Positions 40,292-50,904 of a stretch of DNA of 64,000 bases are shown here, piece by piece (position 1 is the first letter of the stretch; each line of letters begins with the position of its first letter). Origin of the DNA: Roseiarcus sp963787135 (GTDB lineage Bacteria; Pseudomonadota; Alphaproteobacteria; Rhizobiales; Beijerinckiaceae). The notes beneath the pieces were generated by a model. The model made no database searches. It was not told the DNA's origin and was given only the letters and a program-made list of their open reading frames with translations. The position numbers and the translations under genes are program-made. The DNA lies in NCBI GenBank assembly GCA_963787135.1, contig CAWBBW010000026.1:186001-250000 (forward strand), written 5' to 3'.

Positions 40292-40963
40292 TCAGGGACC
40301 GCCCCCCTTTTCGATCCGGAGCAGCGTGAACAGCTTCATCGGCGGCAGCTCGCGCTGTTCGACCACCCGCGCGTCCGCGTGGGACGCGATCCAGCCGCCC
40401 ACCGCGGCATAGGGGAAATTCGGATGCCAGCCGAGCCACGCCGCGGCGGTTTCCATCCGGCGCTCGACTGCTGCGCGCGCGCCGCCCGAAGCGGCGAAAT
40501 GGTTCATGACGACGAGGGTCCCGCCCGGACGCAACACCCGCCAGGCTTCGTCGAGCGCGCGTTCCGGATTGGGCAGGACGCTCATCACATAGGGCGCGAG
40601 CGCGACGTCGAAGGCCTTGTCGGGAAACTCGAGTTCGGCCGCGTCCATGACGTAGAGGCCCTTGACCTGCGCGAGCGCCTTTCGCTGGACGCGGGCCTCG
40701 GCGGCCCGCAGCATGGGCGCGCTGATATCGACGCCGGTCACCAGCACATTGCCGGGCAGCAGGGGAAGCTCGAGCCCGGTGCCGACGCCGATGACCAAAA
40801 TCTCGCCGCCGGGCCCTGCAGCGGATCCAGCGGCGCGCGCCGCCGCCAGCCGGCCGGGATGAAACGGCAGATCGAAGATGAGGTCGTAGACAGGCGCCCA
40901 ACGGCTATAGGCCGCCTCGGCGTGATGTCCCGCGTAACGCTCTGTGGCGTGCAACGGGTTCAA
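40292..40963 (-). CDS. Class I SAM-dependent methyltransferase, PmtA-like
   Basis: A 223-residue Rossmann methyltransferase. Motif I is ILVIGVGTGLELPLLP, motif II VTGVDISAPMLRAAEAR, post-motif MDAAELEFPDKAFDVALAPY. The opening YAGHHAEAAYSRWAPVYDLI and the end RELPPMKLFTLLRIEK match the short phosphatidylethanolamine N-methyltransferases (PmtA) of alphaproteobacteria, which make phosphatidylcholine. That function is inference; another small-lipid or quinone substrate is possible. TTG 40,963, with GAGGG upstream, is the most likely start, because no ATG gives a sensible N-terminus. It is followed on the minus strand by rnr. Confidence 0.8.
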   Translation of the reverse strand: MNPLHATERYAGHHAEAAYSRWAPVYDLIFDLPFHPGRLAAARAAGSAAGPGGEILVIGVGTGLELPLLPGNVLVTGVDISAPMLRAAEARVQRKALAQVKGLYVMDAAELEFPDKAFDVALAPYVMSVLPNPERALDEAWRVLRPGGTLVVMNHFAASGGARAAVERRMETAAAWLGWHPNFPYAAVGGWIASHADARVVEQRELPPMKLFTLLRIEKGGGP

Positions 40964-41573
40964 GGTCCAAGCCCTCTTCGTTAGTTTTCGGCGCCGATGT
41001 CGCCATACAGTTAAACGACTAGCCTGAGGGTTGGGTCCAAAGCCAGCGAAATTCCGGGCTAGAAAAGTCTGCGTCAATGACAATTGCGACTGGCGGCCGA
41101 TCGTCGGATCACGCGGCCTTTCGCTCGCCAAACACCATTCATCGCACAATCGGCCGCCCGCGCACGTTTGTCAGCGACAAAGCGTTTTCAGAGGGTTAGG
41201 CGCCAAAAACTGTCGCTCTTTTACTCTCGCGCTGCCCGAATGTCTCATCTCGCGAGGCAAGCTTCGCGGCGCCTTTGCTAGATTAATACATCGCGTATAT
41301 GTATAATATTTTATCCAGCTGATTGCCCGGGCTCAGCTTTCTAACGCAACGCCTCCTCGTCGCGGCGCCTGTGGAGATAACCACAGATTTGTCTGTTTGG
41401 CAAGAAAATGTCGGTTTCTCAGAAATAGCCTGGCCGGAACAATGCCCGGCGCTCATGGCTGGATTCGGCGTCATCAGCGTACCGGCCAGATGCGAAAGCG
41501 AGATCGGGCTTTGCCTGGCGATGAGCCTCGGTCCTATCCTATGGGGCAGGGACCGGAAACGAGGGAATTGGGC
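40964..41573. other. Intergenic region between the methyltransferase and VOC genes
   Basis: The flanking genes are divergent. Around 41,285-41,312 lies a short AT-rich stretch with TATAAT at 41,302-41,307, a possible -10 element, though no good -35 is visible. Copy B of the 47-bp dispersed repeat is at 41,379-41,425. No credible gene is seen. Confidence 0.5.
41379..41425 (+). repeat. Dispersed 47-bp repeat, copy B
   Basis: Ungapped match to 1,391-1,437 with 39 of 47 identical bases and the same 19-bp core. It lies 149 bp before the VOC gene start, in the same orientation relative to the plus strand as copy A. Confidence 0.6.
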
Positions 41574-41960
41574 ATGCTTGACCACATCGGCGTTGCGGTC
41601 ACCGATTTTGAGCGGGCGAGCGCTTTCTATCGGGCCGCGCTGAAGCCGCTGGGCCTTGGCGTCCTCATGGAAGTCACCGCGGAAGAGACGGGAGGCGACG
41701 CCCACACCGGATTCGGCGAAAACGACAAGCCGTTCTTCTGGATCGGCACGGGCAAGAAGCCCAAGGGCGGAACCCATGTCGCGTTCACCGCGAAAACGCG
41801 CGCCGAGGTCGATGCGTTCTACCGCGCCGGGCTCGCCGCCGGCGGCCGCGACAACGGCGCGCCGGGCCTCAGGCCCCAGTATCACGCGAATTACTACGGC
41901 GCCTTCGTCTTCGATCCGGACGGCAATAATATCGAGGCCGTCTGCCACCGACCGGCATAG
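41574..41960 (+). CDS. VOC family protein (glyoxalase/bleomycin-resistance fold)
   Basis: A 128-residue vicinal-oxygen-chelate protein. Two beta-alpha-beta-beta-beta units are visible: MLDHIGVAVTDFERASAFYR... and GTHVAFTAKTRAEVDAFYRA..., ending in the typical YYGAFVFDPDGNNIEAVCHR. Metal-ligand positions match the family (His 4 region, His in GGTHVAF, Glu in NIEAV). Members include glyoxalase I, dioxygenases and antibiotic-binding proteins; the sequence fits the small stand-alone type of unknown substrate. GAGGGAA lies before the ATG. It has its own promoter region and no co-directional partner nearby. Confidence 0.88.
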   Translation: MLDHIGVAVTDFERASAFYRAALKPLGLGVLMEVTAEETGGDAHTGFGENDKPFFWIGTGKKPKGGTHVAFTAKTRAEVDAFYRAGLAAGGRDNGAPGLRPQYHANYYGAFVFDPDGNNIEAVCHRPA

Positions 41961-42175
41961 AGCAAGGGTTAGATCCGCATCGTTTGACCGATTTCGCCCC
42001 GTGAGGCCGGGAGCGTGACGCCAGGAGAATGCCGACCTCCTGGCTGTCGTGAAGTTGACCCTCACGATCGCGTTATGGTCGCGGGCATCGATTGTCTTTC
42101 GGCACGGGATGAGACAGCTTGCATGGGGTTAGGCCGGCGGGGAGCTCCCGGCGCCCCGATCGCGAGGAAAAGTCC

Positions 42176-43311
42176 ATGGCGTTCAGGATGGTTTTGCTGA
42201 CCGGTTCGTTCTGGCTTTCACTCCCGTCCTCGCGGCGAGACCAGTCCACATCGGCGTCACCACAATTCTCAGCGGACAGTACGCCGAGCGCGGACAAAGC
42301 GAGCAATATGGCGTCGAGCTGGCGCTGCAGCGCATCAATGAAGCCGGCGGGGTGCTGGGGAGGCCGGTGGAGGCGCTTTACGGGGACAACGCTGCGGATC
42401 CCGCGACGGGAATCGCCGCCACAAAAAGACTGATCGAGGAACAGCATGTGCCGGTGCTGCTGGGCGCGCTCTGGACCCCGGTCACCCATGCAATCATGCC
42501 AATCGTTGCAGAGGCGAAAGTGCCTCTCGTCATCGACATTTCCGCAGGACAGGACTTCGTCGACGCTTCCGGAATCGGCGGCAACGACTATGCCTTCAAG
42601 ACGATTCCGTCCGACCGCGACATCGCGCTCGCCCTCATGGGCTGGCTCAAGGGCCGGGGCGTCCACAGCGTCGCGATCGTCAGCGACGACAACCCATTCA
42701 ACCACGTCAACGCGGACAGCATGGAAAAAGCCGCGAGTGCGGGCGGCATCAAGGTTCTCGCCAACGAGACCATCGCCAAGGACACCAAGGACCTTGCGCC
42801 GTTGTTGGGGCAGCTGAAGGCGCTTGCTCCCGACCAGATCGTGACCTTGCTCGGCCCTTCGACAGCGCCTTTCTTTCGCGACTTTGAACAGTCCGGCTGG
42901 AGGGTGCCCATCACCGGACGCATTGATTTTTCTGTCGCCACGGGCGCGGTCTCTCCGCAATTCCTCGACTCCGGCGGCCTGGACGACGCCACGAGCGTCA
43001 CGGTCTTCAACCCTTTGATCGAGACGCCGGGCGTGCAGGACTTCATTCAGGCTTACCGCGCAAAATACGGGATCATGCCGACCCAGCGCTCGTTCTTCGC
43101 CTACGAGGCGACCAATCTCGTAGTCGATGCGATTCGCCGTGCGAACTCCGACAAGCCCGAAGACATTCAGAGGGCGCTCAAAACCACGACGATGCCGTCG
43201 CTGCTCGGGGGAACCTATGCGATGGACGACCACAATCATCCCCACACCCCGATGCAAATCGTCGGCGTGCGAGGCGGGAAGATGAGCGTGATCGCGCTGG
43301 TTGGTGGCTGA
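42176..43311 (+). pseudogene. Branched-chain amino acid-type ABC substrate-binding protein, frameshifted in the signal peptide
   Basis: The mature part is a complete periplasmic binding protein of the LivK type: HIGVTTILSGQYAERGQSEQ, then GVELALQRINEAGGVLGRPV, KRLIEEQHVPVLLGALWTPV, RSFFAYEATNLVVDAIRRAN. Its frame has no usable start before GTG 42,352, in the middle of the fold. An ATG at 42,176 with GAGGAAAA upstream begins a signal-like MAFRMVLLTGSFWLSL in another frame; the missing piece FTPVLAARPVHIG lies in the mature frame. One indel between about 42,200 and 42,235 explains this. No permease or ATPase gene is adjacent, so it was an orphan receptor. Confidence 0.8.
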
Positions 43312-43346
43312 AACAAGCGCGCCTGGTCAGCGAGCTCAGCCGTCAA

Positions 43347-44675
43347 TCAATGTGTCTCCCGCCAAGTCTGCAGGCACGTCGGCGGCTGCTGCAAAGGCCG
43401 CAGACTAATCGTTTGGCGGGTGGCGCTGCGTCCACTCGCAGCCATCCGTTGCGCCTCGTCCAATTGAGCGGGCGTCATCTCGGCTTTGAGTTGGTCGCGG
43501 AGATTGACAGCCATGTCCCGGATCGCCGCGGCGGATAGGTCGGCGGTGTTCGACGCGGCCAAATTGAACCAGAAAAAGGCTGCCGCGTTGTCTTGGGGCG
43601 CGCCACGACCCTTTTGGTACATCAGGGCGAGGTTGAGCTGTCCCTGAGCAAACCCTTGCTCCGCGGCCTTGCGATACCACTCGAGAGCCTGTCCATAGTC
43701 CTGCTCAACTCCATTGCCTTTTTCATACATCACGCCAAGGTTTGATTGTGCGGCTGGATTCCCCTTTTCCGCGGCTTTCCGATACCAGGCGATAGCCGTC
43801 AGGGGGTCCCGAGTCGTCCCAAAGCCATTCTCATAGATGACGCCGACGTTATATTCGCCGACAGAGTTCCCCTGGTCGGCGGCCTTGCGAAACCAGTTCA
43901 AAGCCTGAGCGTAGTCCTGCGGCACGCCGTGGCCGGCCTGGTAGGCCGAGCCGAGGTCAACTTGACCGAGCGAGCTCCCCTGGTTCGCGGCCTTCTCGAA
44001 CCATCCGACAGCCGCCGCGTAGTCCTGTGGCGCGCCGACGCCCATGTTGTACATCATGCCAAGGGTGACTTGCGCGTTGGCGTGGCCTTGCTCCGCCGCC
44101 TTGCGGTACCACTCGAAGGCCGTCGCGTCGTCTTGCGGAACGCCCCTTCCGTGGGCGTACATTCCGGCGAGACTGTATTGGGCCGACGCAAATCCCTGCT
44201 CAGCGGCCTTGCGGAACCAGGATAGCGCCAGCTCCAGGTTTCGCGGCGCGCCCGCGCCGTTTTCATACATGATGCCAAGATCGAATTGCGCGCCAGCATC
44301 CCCTTGGCCGGCCGCCACGCTGTACCAATGAACCGCCTTTTCAAAGTCCCGGGGAACGCCAAGGCCGCGAGTGTAGAGGAAGCCAAGGCTGACCTCGGCG
44401 GAAGCGTTGCCGTGGTCGGCAGCCATACCGAACCAGGAAAGGGCCTGCGTGTAGTCCACCGCAACACCCTTACCTTGCAGATACATTTGGCCCAGCGCGT
44501 TTTGCGCGACCGCATCGCCTTGGTCGGCCAGAGGCCGCCAGAGGCTCAGCGCGGCTGCATAGTCGCCACTCCGATACGCGACTTCTCCGTCCTCGTAGGG
44601 TCCAGCTGATGCGGCGCAGGAATGCGAAAGCGCAAACGCCCAACCGAGAAGGAAAATCGTGGTCCGCCGATCCAT
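43347..44675 (-). CDS. Sel1-repeat (TPR-like) exported protein
   Basis: A 442-residue protein with a signal peptide (MDRRTTIFLLGWAFALSHSC, probable cleavage before AGPYEDG) followed by about ten 36-residue Sel1 repeats. Each shows the pattern A-x2-L-G-x-M-Y-x2-G-x-G-V, for example NALGQMYLQGKGV, SLGFLYTRGLGV, DLGIMYENGAGA, NLGVMYEKGNGV. Sel1 repeats form solenoids for protein binding. A polar tail of about 60 residues follows. The repeats are close to each other, so recombination-driven change in number is likely. Periplasmic location is inferred from the signal. Confidence 0.92.
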   Translation of the reverse strand: MDRRTTIFLLGWAFALSHSCAASAGPYEDGEVAYRSGDYAAALSLWRPLADQGDAVAQNALGQMYLQGKGVAVDYTQALSWFGMAADHGNASAEVSLGFLYTRGLGVPRDFEKAVHWYSVAAGQGDAGAQFDLGIMYENGAGAPRNLELALSWFRKAAEQGFASAQYSLAGMYAHGRGVPQDDATAFEWYRKAAEQGHANAQVTLGMMYNMGVGAPQDYAAAVGWFEKAANQGSSLGQVDLGSAYQAGHGVPQDYAQALNWFRKAADQGNSVGEYNVGVIYENGFGTTRDPLTAIAWYRKAAEKGNPAAQSNLGVMYEKGNGVEQDYGQALEWYRKAAEQGFAQGQLNLALMYQKGRGAPQDNAAAFFWFNLAASNTADLSAAAIRDMAVNLRDQLKAEMTPAQLDEAQRMAASGRSATRQTISLRPLQQPPTCLQTWRETH

Positions 44676-44836
44676 GTTTCACCGGCCTTCGGCACGCCGA
44701 CAACTGCGATTAACAATGCGCGCCGGGCTGGGTCGGTCAAGCGCACGGATGGCACGGGCGTGATCATGGCCGCTATTCCGCGAGTTCGGTTCTACTGGGT
44801 TTAATCCTGGGGCGTAATGCCCTTTGGAATTGACGC

Positions 44837-47710
44837 CTATCTCTTCCTGGCGGCCGCGCTCGGCTTTGCTTTCGCCGTGCTTCCGGTCGTCGGCTTTTTG
44901 GCCGGAGCGGCCGTCGCTTTGGCAGGCGCGCTCTTCGCCGCCGCGCTCTTGGCTGGCGCTTTGGCCGGCGCGGCCTTTTTCGCCGCGGCCCTCGCCGGCG
45001 CCTTGCGCGCCTCGGGCGCGGGCTTGCCCTCGCGCTCGGCGATCAGCTCGATGGCGTCGGTAAGCGTGATCGAGTCCGGATGCGTCGACTTCGGGATGGT
45101 CGCGTTGACCTTGCCCCAGTTGACATAGGGGCCGAAGCGGCCCTCGCGCACGGTCACGGGCCCGCCGTTCGGATGCTGGCCAACCAGACGCCCGCTGACG
45201 CCGCCGCCGGCCGCCTTCGCCGCGAGCAGCGCGACCGCCTCGTCGAGCGTAAGGCTCGCCGGGTCTGTCCCTTTGGGCAGCGTTGCGTTGATCTTGCCGT
45301 GACTGACGTAAGCGCCGAAGCGGCCCTGCTTCACGCTGACCGCGCCGCCTTGAGGGTGATCGCCGAGCGCCCGGCCTGCGCCGCCGCCGCCGAAGCGCGA
45401 GGCGCCCGCGCCGCTTTCCTTGGCGACAATGAGGTCGATCGCCCGGTTGCCGCCGATCTCGAGCACGTCGTCGTCGCGGCCGAGGTTGGCGTAGGTCTTG
45501 CTGTGCTGGACATAGGCGCCGTAGCGGCCGATGCCGGCGACGATCGGCTCGCCGCTCGTCGGATGGCGCGCGACCTCGCGCGGCAGCGCCAGCAGCGCCA
45601 GCGCCTTTTCCAGCGTCACGTCGTCGGCCTTGAGGCCGCGCGGCAACGACGAGCGCTTGGGCTTTTCGCCCTCGCCCTGCTGCACGTAGTCGCCGAAGCG
45701 GCCGCTGCGAAGCGTAATCTCGTCGCCCGAATCCGGGTCCTGGCCCAGCACCCTGACGCCCGGCCGGTCGCCCTCGCCGCTCTCGGCGCCGCTCGGCGAC
45801 AGCACGCGGGTGAACTTGCATTCGGGATAGTTCGAGCAGCCGATGAAGGCGCCGTACTTGCCGAGCTTCAGCGACAATTGCCCCTTGCCGCAGACCGGGC
45901 AAAGCCTGGGATCGACGCTGTCGCCGCGCGACGGAAAGATATGCGGCCCGAGGAGCTCATTGAGGCTGTCGAGCACCTGTGTGGTGCGCAGGTCCTTGAT
46001 GTCGCCGACCGCGCCGGAAAAGTCGTTCCAGAAGTCGCGCAAGAGCGCCTTCCAGTCGATCTCGCTGTTCGACACCTTATCGAGCTTCTCTTCGAGATCG
46101 GCGGTGAAGTCGTAGCCGACGTATTTGGCGAAGAAGGACTCGAGGAAGGCCGTCACCAGCCGGCCCTTGTCCTCCGGGATCAACCGCTTCTTCTCGATGC
46201 GCACATAGTCGCGCTCGCGCAAGACCGCGATGGTCGAGGCGTAGGTCGAGGGCCGGCCGATGCCGAGCTCCTCCATCCGCTTGACCAGCGTCGCCTCGGT
46301 GTAGCGCGGCGGCGGCTCGGTGAAATGCTGGGTCGCGTCGATGCGCTCCTTGGCAAGTCTTTCGCCGTCGCGCATGGCGGGCAGGCGGCCCGACTCCTCG
46401 TCCTCCTCGTCGTCCCGGCCTTCCTGATAAAGCGCGAGGAAACCTGGAAAGCGCACGACCTGGCCGCTGGCGCGAAAGTCAAGCTGCCGGGCCCCCGCCT
46501 CGGCCAAAATGTCGACCGTGGTTCTTTCGAGCTCCGCGCTCTCCATCTGGCAGGCGATGGTCCGCGTCCAGATGAGTTCATAGAGCTTGGCCTGCTCCGG
46601 CTCGAGATGGCGGGCGACCTCGCGCGGCCGCCGGGTCATGTCGGTTGGCCGGATCGCTTCGTGGGCCTCCTGCGCGTTCTTGGCCTTGGCGGTGTATTTC
46701 CGCGGCGCGCCAGGCACGTAGGCGTCGCCGAAATCCTTGGCGATGACGCGGCGCGCGGCGGCGACCGCCTCGGGCGCGAGGTCGACGCCGTCGGTGCGCA
46801 TATAGGTGATGAGGCCGACCGCGCCGTCGCCGATGTCGACGCCCTCATAGAGCCGCTGGGCGATCTGCATGGTGCGCGCCGGCGCAAGCCCGAGCTTGCG
46901 CGAGGCCTCCTGCTGCAGGGTCGAGGTGGTGAAGGGCGCGTAGGGATGGCGCTTGACCGGCTTCGATTCGACCGACCTGACGGTAAATTTCGCGGTCTCG
47001 AGCGCAGCCTTGAAAGCTTCGGCCTCGGCGCCGGAACCGACGTCGAGGCGGTTGATCTTCTTGCCGTCGGCGCCGACGAGCCGCGCGGTGAAGGGCGCCT
47101 TGGCCTCGGTCAGGAGATGGGCGACGATCGACCAGTACTCGCGCGCCACGAACCGCTCGATCTCGACCTCGCGGTCGCAGACGATGCGCAACGCGACGGA
47201 CTGGACACGCCCCGCCGAGCGCGCGCCCGGGAGCTTCCGCCACAGAACCGGCGAGAGGGTGAAGCCGACGAGATAGTCGAGCGCGCGGCGCGCCCTATAG
47301 GCGTCGACCAGCGCCTCGTCGATCTCGCGCGGATGGCGCATGGCTTCCTGGATCGCGTCCTTGGTGACGGCGTTGAACACCACGCGGTCGACGCGCTTGT
47401 CCTTCAGGAGTTTCTTGCTGGTGAGGATCTCGTGGATGTGCCACGAGATCGCCTCGCCCTCGCGATCCGGGTCGGTCGCCAGGATGACCCGCTCGGCGCC
47501 CTTGACCGCGACGCCAATGTCGCTGAGGCGTTTGGCCGCCTTGGCGTCGACCTCCCAGCGCATGGCGAAGTCGTTGTCCGGATCGACCGAGCCGTCCTTG
47601 GCCGCGAGGTCGCGCACATGGCCGAAGGAGGCGTAGACTCCATAGTCCTTGCCGAGATATTTGTTGATTGTCTTGGCCTTCGCAGGCAACTCGACGATCA
47701 CGACTTTCAT
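44837..47710 (-). CDS. topA: DNA topoisomerase I
   Basis: A 957-residue type IA topoisomerase. TOPRIM domain about 1-140 with the metal motif ATDPDREGEAISWHI; catalytic Tyr 303 in GLITYMRTDGVDLAPE; GARSAGRVQSVALRIVCDRE is the usual strand-passage block. A zinc-finger-like unit CPVCGKGQLSLKLGKYGAFI with CSNYPEC follows, then several GRFGAYV/GRYGAYV repeats and an Ala/Lys-rich tail. The N-terminal block, usually ESPAKAKT, reads ELPAKAKT here; Glu 7 and Lys 11 are kept. It is encoded alone, divergent from the SDR at 47,933. Confidence 0.96.
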   Translation of the reverse strand: MKVVIVELPAKAKTINKYLGKDYGVYASFGHVRDLAAKDGSVDPDNDFAMRWEVDAKAAKRLSDIGVAVKGAERVILATDPDREGEAISWHIHEILTSKKLLKDKRVDRVVFNAVTKDAIQEAMRHPREIDEALVDAYRARRALDYLVGFTLSPVLWRKLPGARSAGRVQSVALRIVCDREVEIERFVAREYWSIVAHLLTEAKAPFTARLVGADGKKINRLDVGSGAEAEAFKAALETAKFTVRSVESKPVKRHPYAPFTTSTLQQEASRKLGLAPARTMQIAQRLYEGVDIGDGAVGLITYMRTDGVDLAPEAVAAARRVIAKDFGDAYVPGAPRKYTAKAKNAQEAHEAIRPTDMTRRPREVARHLEPEQAKLYELIWTRTIACQMESAELERTTVDILAEAGARQLDFRASGQVVRFPGFLALYQEGRDDEEDEESGRLPAMRDGERLAKERIDATQHFTEPPPRYTEATLVKRMEELGIGRPSTYASTIAVLRERDYVRIEKKRLIPEDKGRLVTAFLESFFAKYVGYDFTADLEEKLDKVSNSEIDWKALLRDFWNDFSGAVGDIKDLRTTQVLDSLNELLGPHIFPSRGDSVDPRLCPVCGKGQLSLKLGKYGAFIGCSNYPECKFTRVLSPSGAESGEGDRPGVRVLGQDPDSGDEITLRSGRFGDYVQQGEGEKPKRSSLPRGLKADDVTLEKALALLALPREVARHPTSGEPIVAGIGRYGAYVQHSKTYANLGRDDDVLEIGGNRAIDLIVAKESGAGASRFGGGGAGRALGDHPQGGAVSVKQGRFGAYVSHGKINATLPKGTDPASLTLDEAVALLAAKAAGGGVSGRLVGQHPNGGPVTVREGRFGPYVNWGKVNATIPKSTHPDSITLTDAIELIAEREGKPAPEARKAPARAAAKKAAPAKAPAKSAAAKSAPAKATAAPAKKPTTGSTAKAKPSAAARKR

Positions 47711-47932
47711 TCGACATCCATTCTGGGGCGAGCCCGGAGCCGCGCTTCGATCGCCGCCGGGCCGTCCGGGCAGCGGGATATGGAGACGCAAGGGCCGCGT
47801 GTCAATTCTTCGCGGCCGCGTCCGTCAGCCGATAAGGCGGCCAAGGAAGGGAATCGTCACGCGTTGCACCGCTCGGTCCGCCCGTGCGAAAATCGCCGTT
47901 CAATCGCTCCCTAACCATCTCATGAGGTCGCC

Positions 47933-48793
47933 ATGGCCGAACGTTCGCCCAATGAAAAACCCGTCTGGTTCATCACCGGCTGCTCGACCGGCTTCGGACG
48001 AGAACTGGCCAAGATTCTTCTCGCGCGCGGCTACCGCGTCGTGGCGACCGCGCGCGATCCGAATAAAATCGCCGACCTGGTCGAGGGCCATGGCGGAAAT
48101 GCGCTGGCGGTGGCGCTCGACGTCGAGAAGCAGCCTGAGATCGAAGCGGCGGTGGAGGCGGCGAAGCGAATATTCGGGCGCATCGACGTGCTCGTCAACA
48201 ACGCCGGCTACGGCTATCTCGCGGCGATCGAGGAGGGCGACGACACGGACATTCGATCCGTGTTCGAAACCAATGTATTCGGCCTCGCCGCCCTGATCCG
48301 CGCCGTCCTGCCGATCATGCGCCATCAGAAGTCGGGGGCGATCGTCAATATATCCTCGATGGGCGGCTTCATCGGCTTTCCGGGCTCGGGCTATTACGCC
48401 GCGACGAAATTCGCAGTCGAGGGCCTTTCGGAAGCGCTCTCCAAGGAGGTCGCGCCGTTCGGCATCAAGGTCCTCATCGTCGAGCCCGGTCCGTTCCGCA
48501 CCGACTGGGCGGGACGCTCGCTCAAGACCCCGAAGCATCCGGTCGACGCCTATGCGGAGACGGCGATCGCCCGCCGCAATCAGGTTCAGGGCTATTCGGG
48601 TTCTCAACCCGGCGATCCGGTGCGGGCCGCCGAGGCGATCATCGCCACTGTCGAGCAGCCCAACCCTCCCTTAAGGCTTCCCCTCGGCAATTTCGCTTAT
48701 GACGCCATGGGGGCCGAACTCGAGGCCGTGCGCAAGGAATACGCGGCGGTGGAAGCGGTCGCGCGCGGCGCGGACTATCCGAAAGGGGCGTGA
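47933..48793 (+). CDS. SDR family oxidoreductase
   Basis: A 286-residue short-chain dehydrogenase. Cofactor motif ITGCSTGFGRELAK; VLVNNAGYGYLAAIEE; catalytic Ser and Tyr-x3-Lys in VNISSMGGFIGFPGSGYYAA followed by TKFAVEGL. The TGCSTGFG variant and the long C-terminus match the 17-beta-hydroxysteroid-dehydrogenase-like/retinol-type group of bacterial SDRs. The substrate is unknown. It overlaps the frameshifted DUF1810 gene region only slightly and lies upstream of pyrB on the same strand. Confidence 0.88.
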   Translation: MAERSPNEKPVWFITGCSTGFGRELAKILLARGYRVVATARDPNKIADLVEGHGGNALAVALDVEKQPEIEAAVEAAKRIFGRIDVLVNNAGYGYLAAIEEGDDTDIRSVFETNVFGLAALIRAVLPIMRHQKSGAIVNISSMGGFIGFPGSGYYAATKFAVEGLSEALSKEVAPFGIKVLIVEPGPFRTDWAGRSLKTPKHPVDAYAETAIARRNQVQGYSGSQPGDPVRAAEAIIATVEQPNPPLRLPLGNFAYDAMGAELEAVRKEYAAVEAVARGADYPKGA

Positions 48794-48834
48794 GGGCCCA
48801 AGCTTTCGCGGTGACGCGAGCCGAGAGGGCGATC

Positions 48835-49255
48835 ATGACAGGCGGCTTTGACCTGCAGCGCTTCGTGGATGCGCAAGCGCCGATCTACCCGCGGGTCTGC
48901 GAGGAGCTTCGGGCAGGGCGGAAAGAGAGCCACTGGATGTGGTTCATCTTTCCGCAAATCGCGGGACTCGGCCAGAGCCCGACGTCGGTCCGATTCGGGA
49001 TTTTCTCGCTGGACGAGGCGTCAGCGTACCTGTCGCATCCGATCCTGGGCCCCAGGGTGAAGGAATGCGCGAACTCTCGCGGTCAACGTCGAGGGAAAGA
49101 CTGCGCGGCAGATTTTCGGAGGCATCGATGAGACGAAATTTCGCTCGTCGATGACGCTTTTCATGAAGGCCGCGCCCGACGTCACAGTGTTCCAGCGGTG
49201 CCTTGACAAGTACTTCGGCGGCGCCCCGGATCCGGCGACCCTTGCAAAACTCTAG
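48835..49255 (+). pseudogene. DUF1810 family protein, frameshifted
   Basis: From ATG 48,835, MTGGFDLQRFVDAQAPIYPR followed by RKESHWMWFIFPQIAGLGQS and SLDEASAYLSHPILGPRVKE are typical DUF1810 sequence. The frame fails near 49,070 after VKECA. The expected second half, LAVNVEGKTARQIFGG, FRSSMTLFMKAAP and LDKYFGGAPDPATLAKL, is present in the next frame and ends at the TAG 49,253-49,255. One base too many, or two lost, explains the break. As written only an N-terminal half can be made. It would have been about 139 residues. Confidence 0.85.
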
Positions 49256-49280
49256 CGCCCGGCCCAAAGGTCGGGCTTCG

Positions 49281-50228
<948 letters not shown>

Positions 50229-50271
50229 GACGCGTCGGTCTTTAGCGGATATCGCGGTGTATTGGCGAAAC

Positions 50272-50634
50272 TCAGCGATTGGCGCCGAAGTCGATCAACG
50301 CGCTGAACATGCGTCTCAATTGAGATTGGGGCGGCGCGGCGACGCGGGCGGCTTCCAGGTCCGCGCTCGCTGGATCGGTCTGCGCGACGGAAGCCGCGGC
50401 CTCCGGCTCCTGGTAGCCGCTTGCGTCCGGCGAGGTGGAACTTGTCGGCGGCAGCTCAAGTTCGAGCGTCGAGTCGTCGACGGAGCAGCACGCGCTCCCC
50501 TCTGCGGGATCCCAGAGGCCGAGTGCGTCGCCGCCGGTCACAAGGGGCATAGTCTTTGAAATTCCCGTCGCGGAGGACGCCAATATCCCTAGCCCGGTCA
50601 GGGCGACAATCATCAGCACCGATCTCATAGTCAT
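50272..50634 (-). CDS. Hypothetical exported protein
   Basis: A 120-residue protein with an N-terminal signal-like segment (RSVLMIVALTGLGILASSAT, possible cleavage near ATG/ISK). The mature part is short, rich in Asp, Pro, Ser and Ala, and contains AEGSACCSVDDSTLELELPP with two neighbouring cysteines. No family recognised. A good sigma70-type promoter (TTGACT, 16-bp spacer, TATGAT) lies 67 bp upstream, which supports the gene. It converges with pyrB. Confidence 0.6.
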   Translation of the reverse strand: MTMRSVLMIVALTGLGILASSATGISKTMPLVTGGDALGLWDPAEGSACCSVDDSTLELELPPTSSTSPDASGYQEPEAAASVAQTDPASADLEAARVAAPPQSQLRRMFSALIDFGANR

Positions 50635-50700
50635 GAGGACGGCCCCTAAGCCTGGATGGAGAATGTCAACACCGTCAAAGCACCATTTGACGATTTCTAA

Positions 50701-50728
50701 ATCATAGCCAGCGTATCTCTGCAGTCAA
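50701..50728 (-). promoter_or_regulatory. Sigma70-type promoter of the hypothetical exported protein gene
   Basis: On the minus strand, TTGACT at 50,728-50,723 and TATGAT at 50,706-50,701 are separated by 16 bp. Transcription would start near 50,694, about 60 bp before the ATG. Confidence 0.5.
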
Positions 50729-50904
50729 CCGGGACAAGCATGATTTTATAATACGCCTGGACAAAGTCATTACTAAGCGCGTATTGCCATTCTACGCAGT
50801 TGCTGTTGAAGCCTTAACTCCGGTCGATGATGACAGTCCTCACTTATTCATCCAATGTTGCGATGCGAAATAGCAAATGTCGATAGGCGCCCGGCGCCAA
50901 AGAC

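Noticed and set aside
45080..47914. A 2.8-kb open frame antisense to topA
   Set aside because: topA motifs are complete on the other strand; the antisense frame has no recognisable protein.
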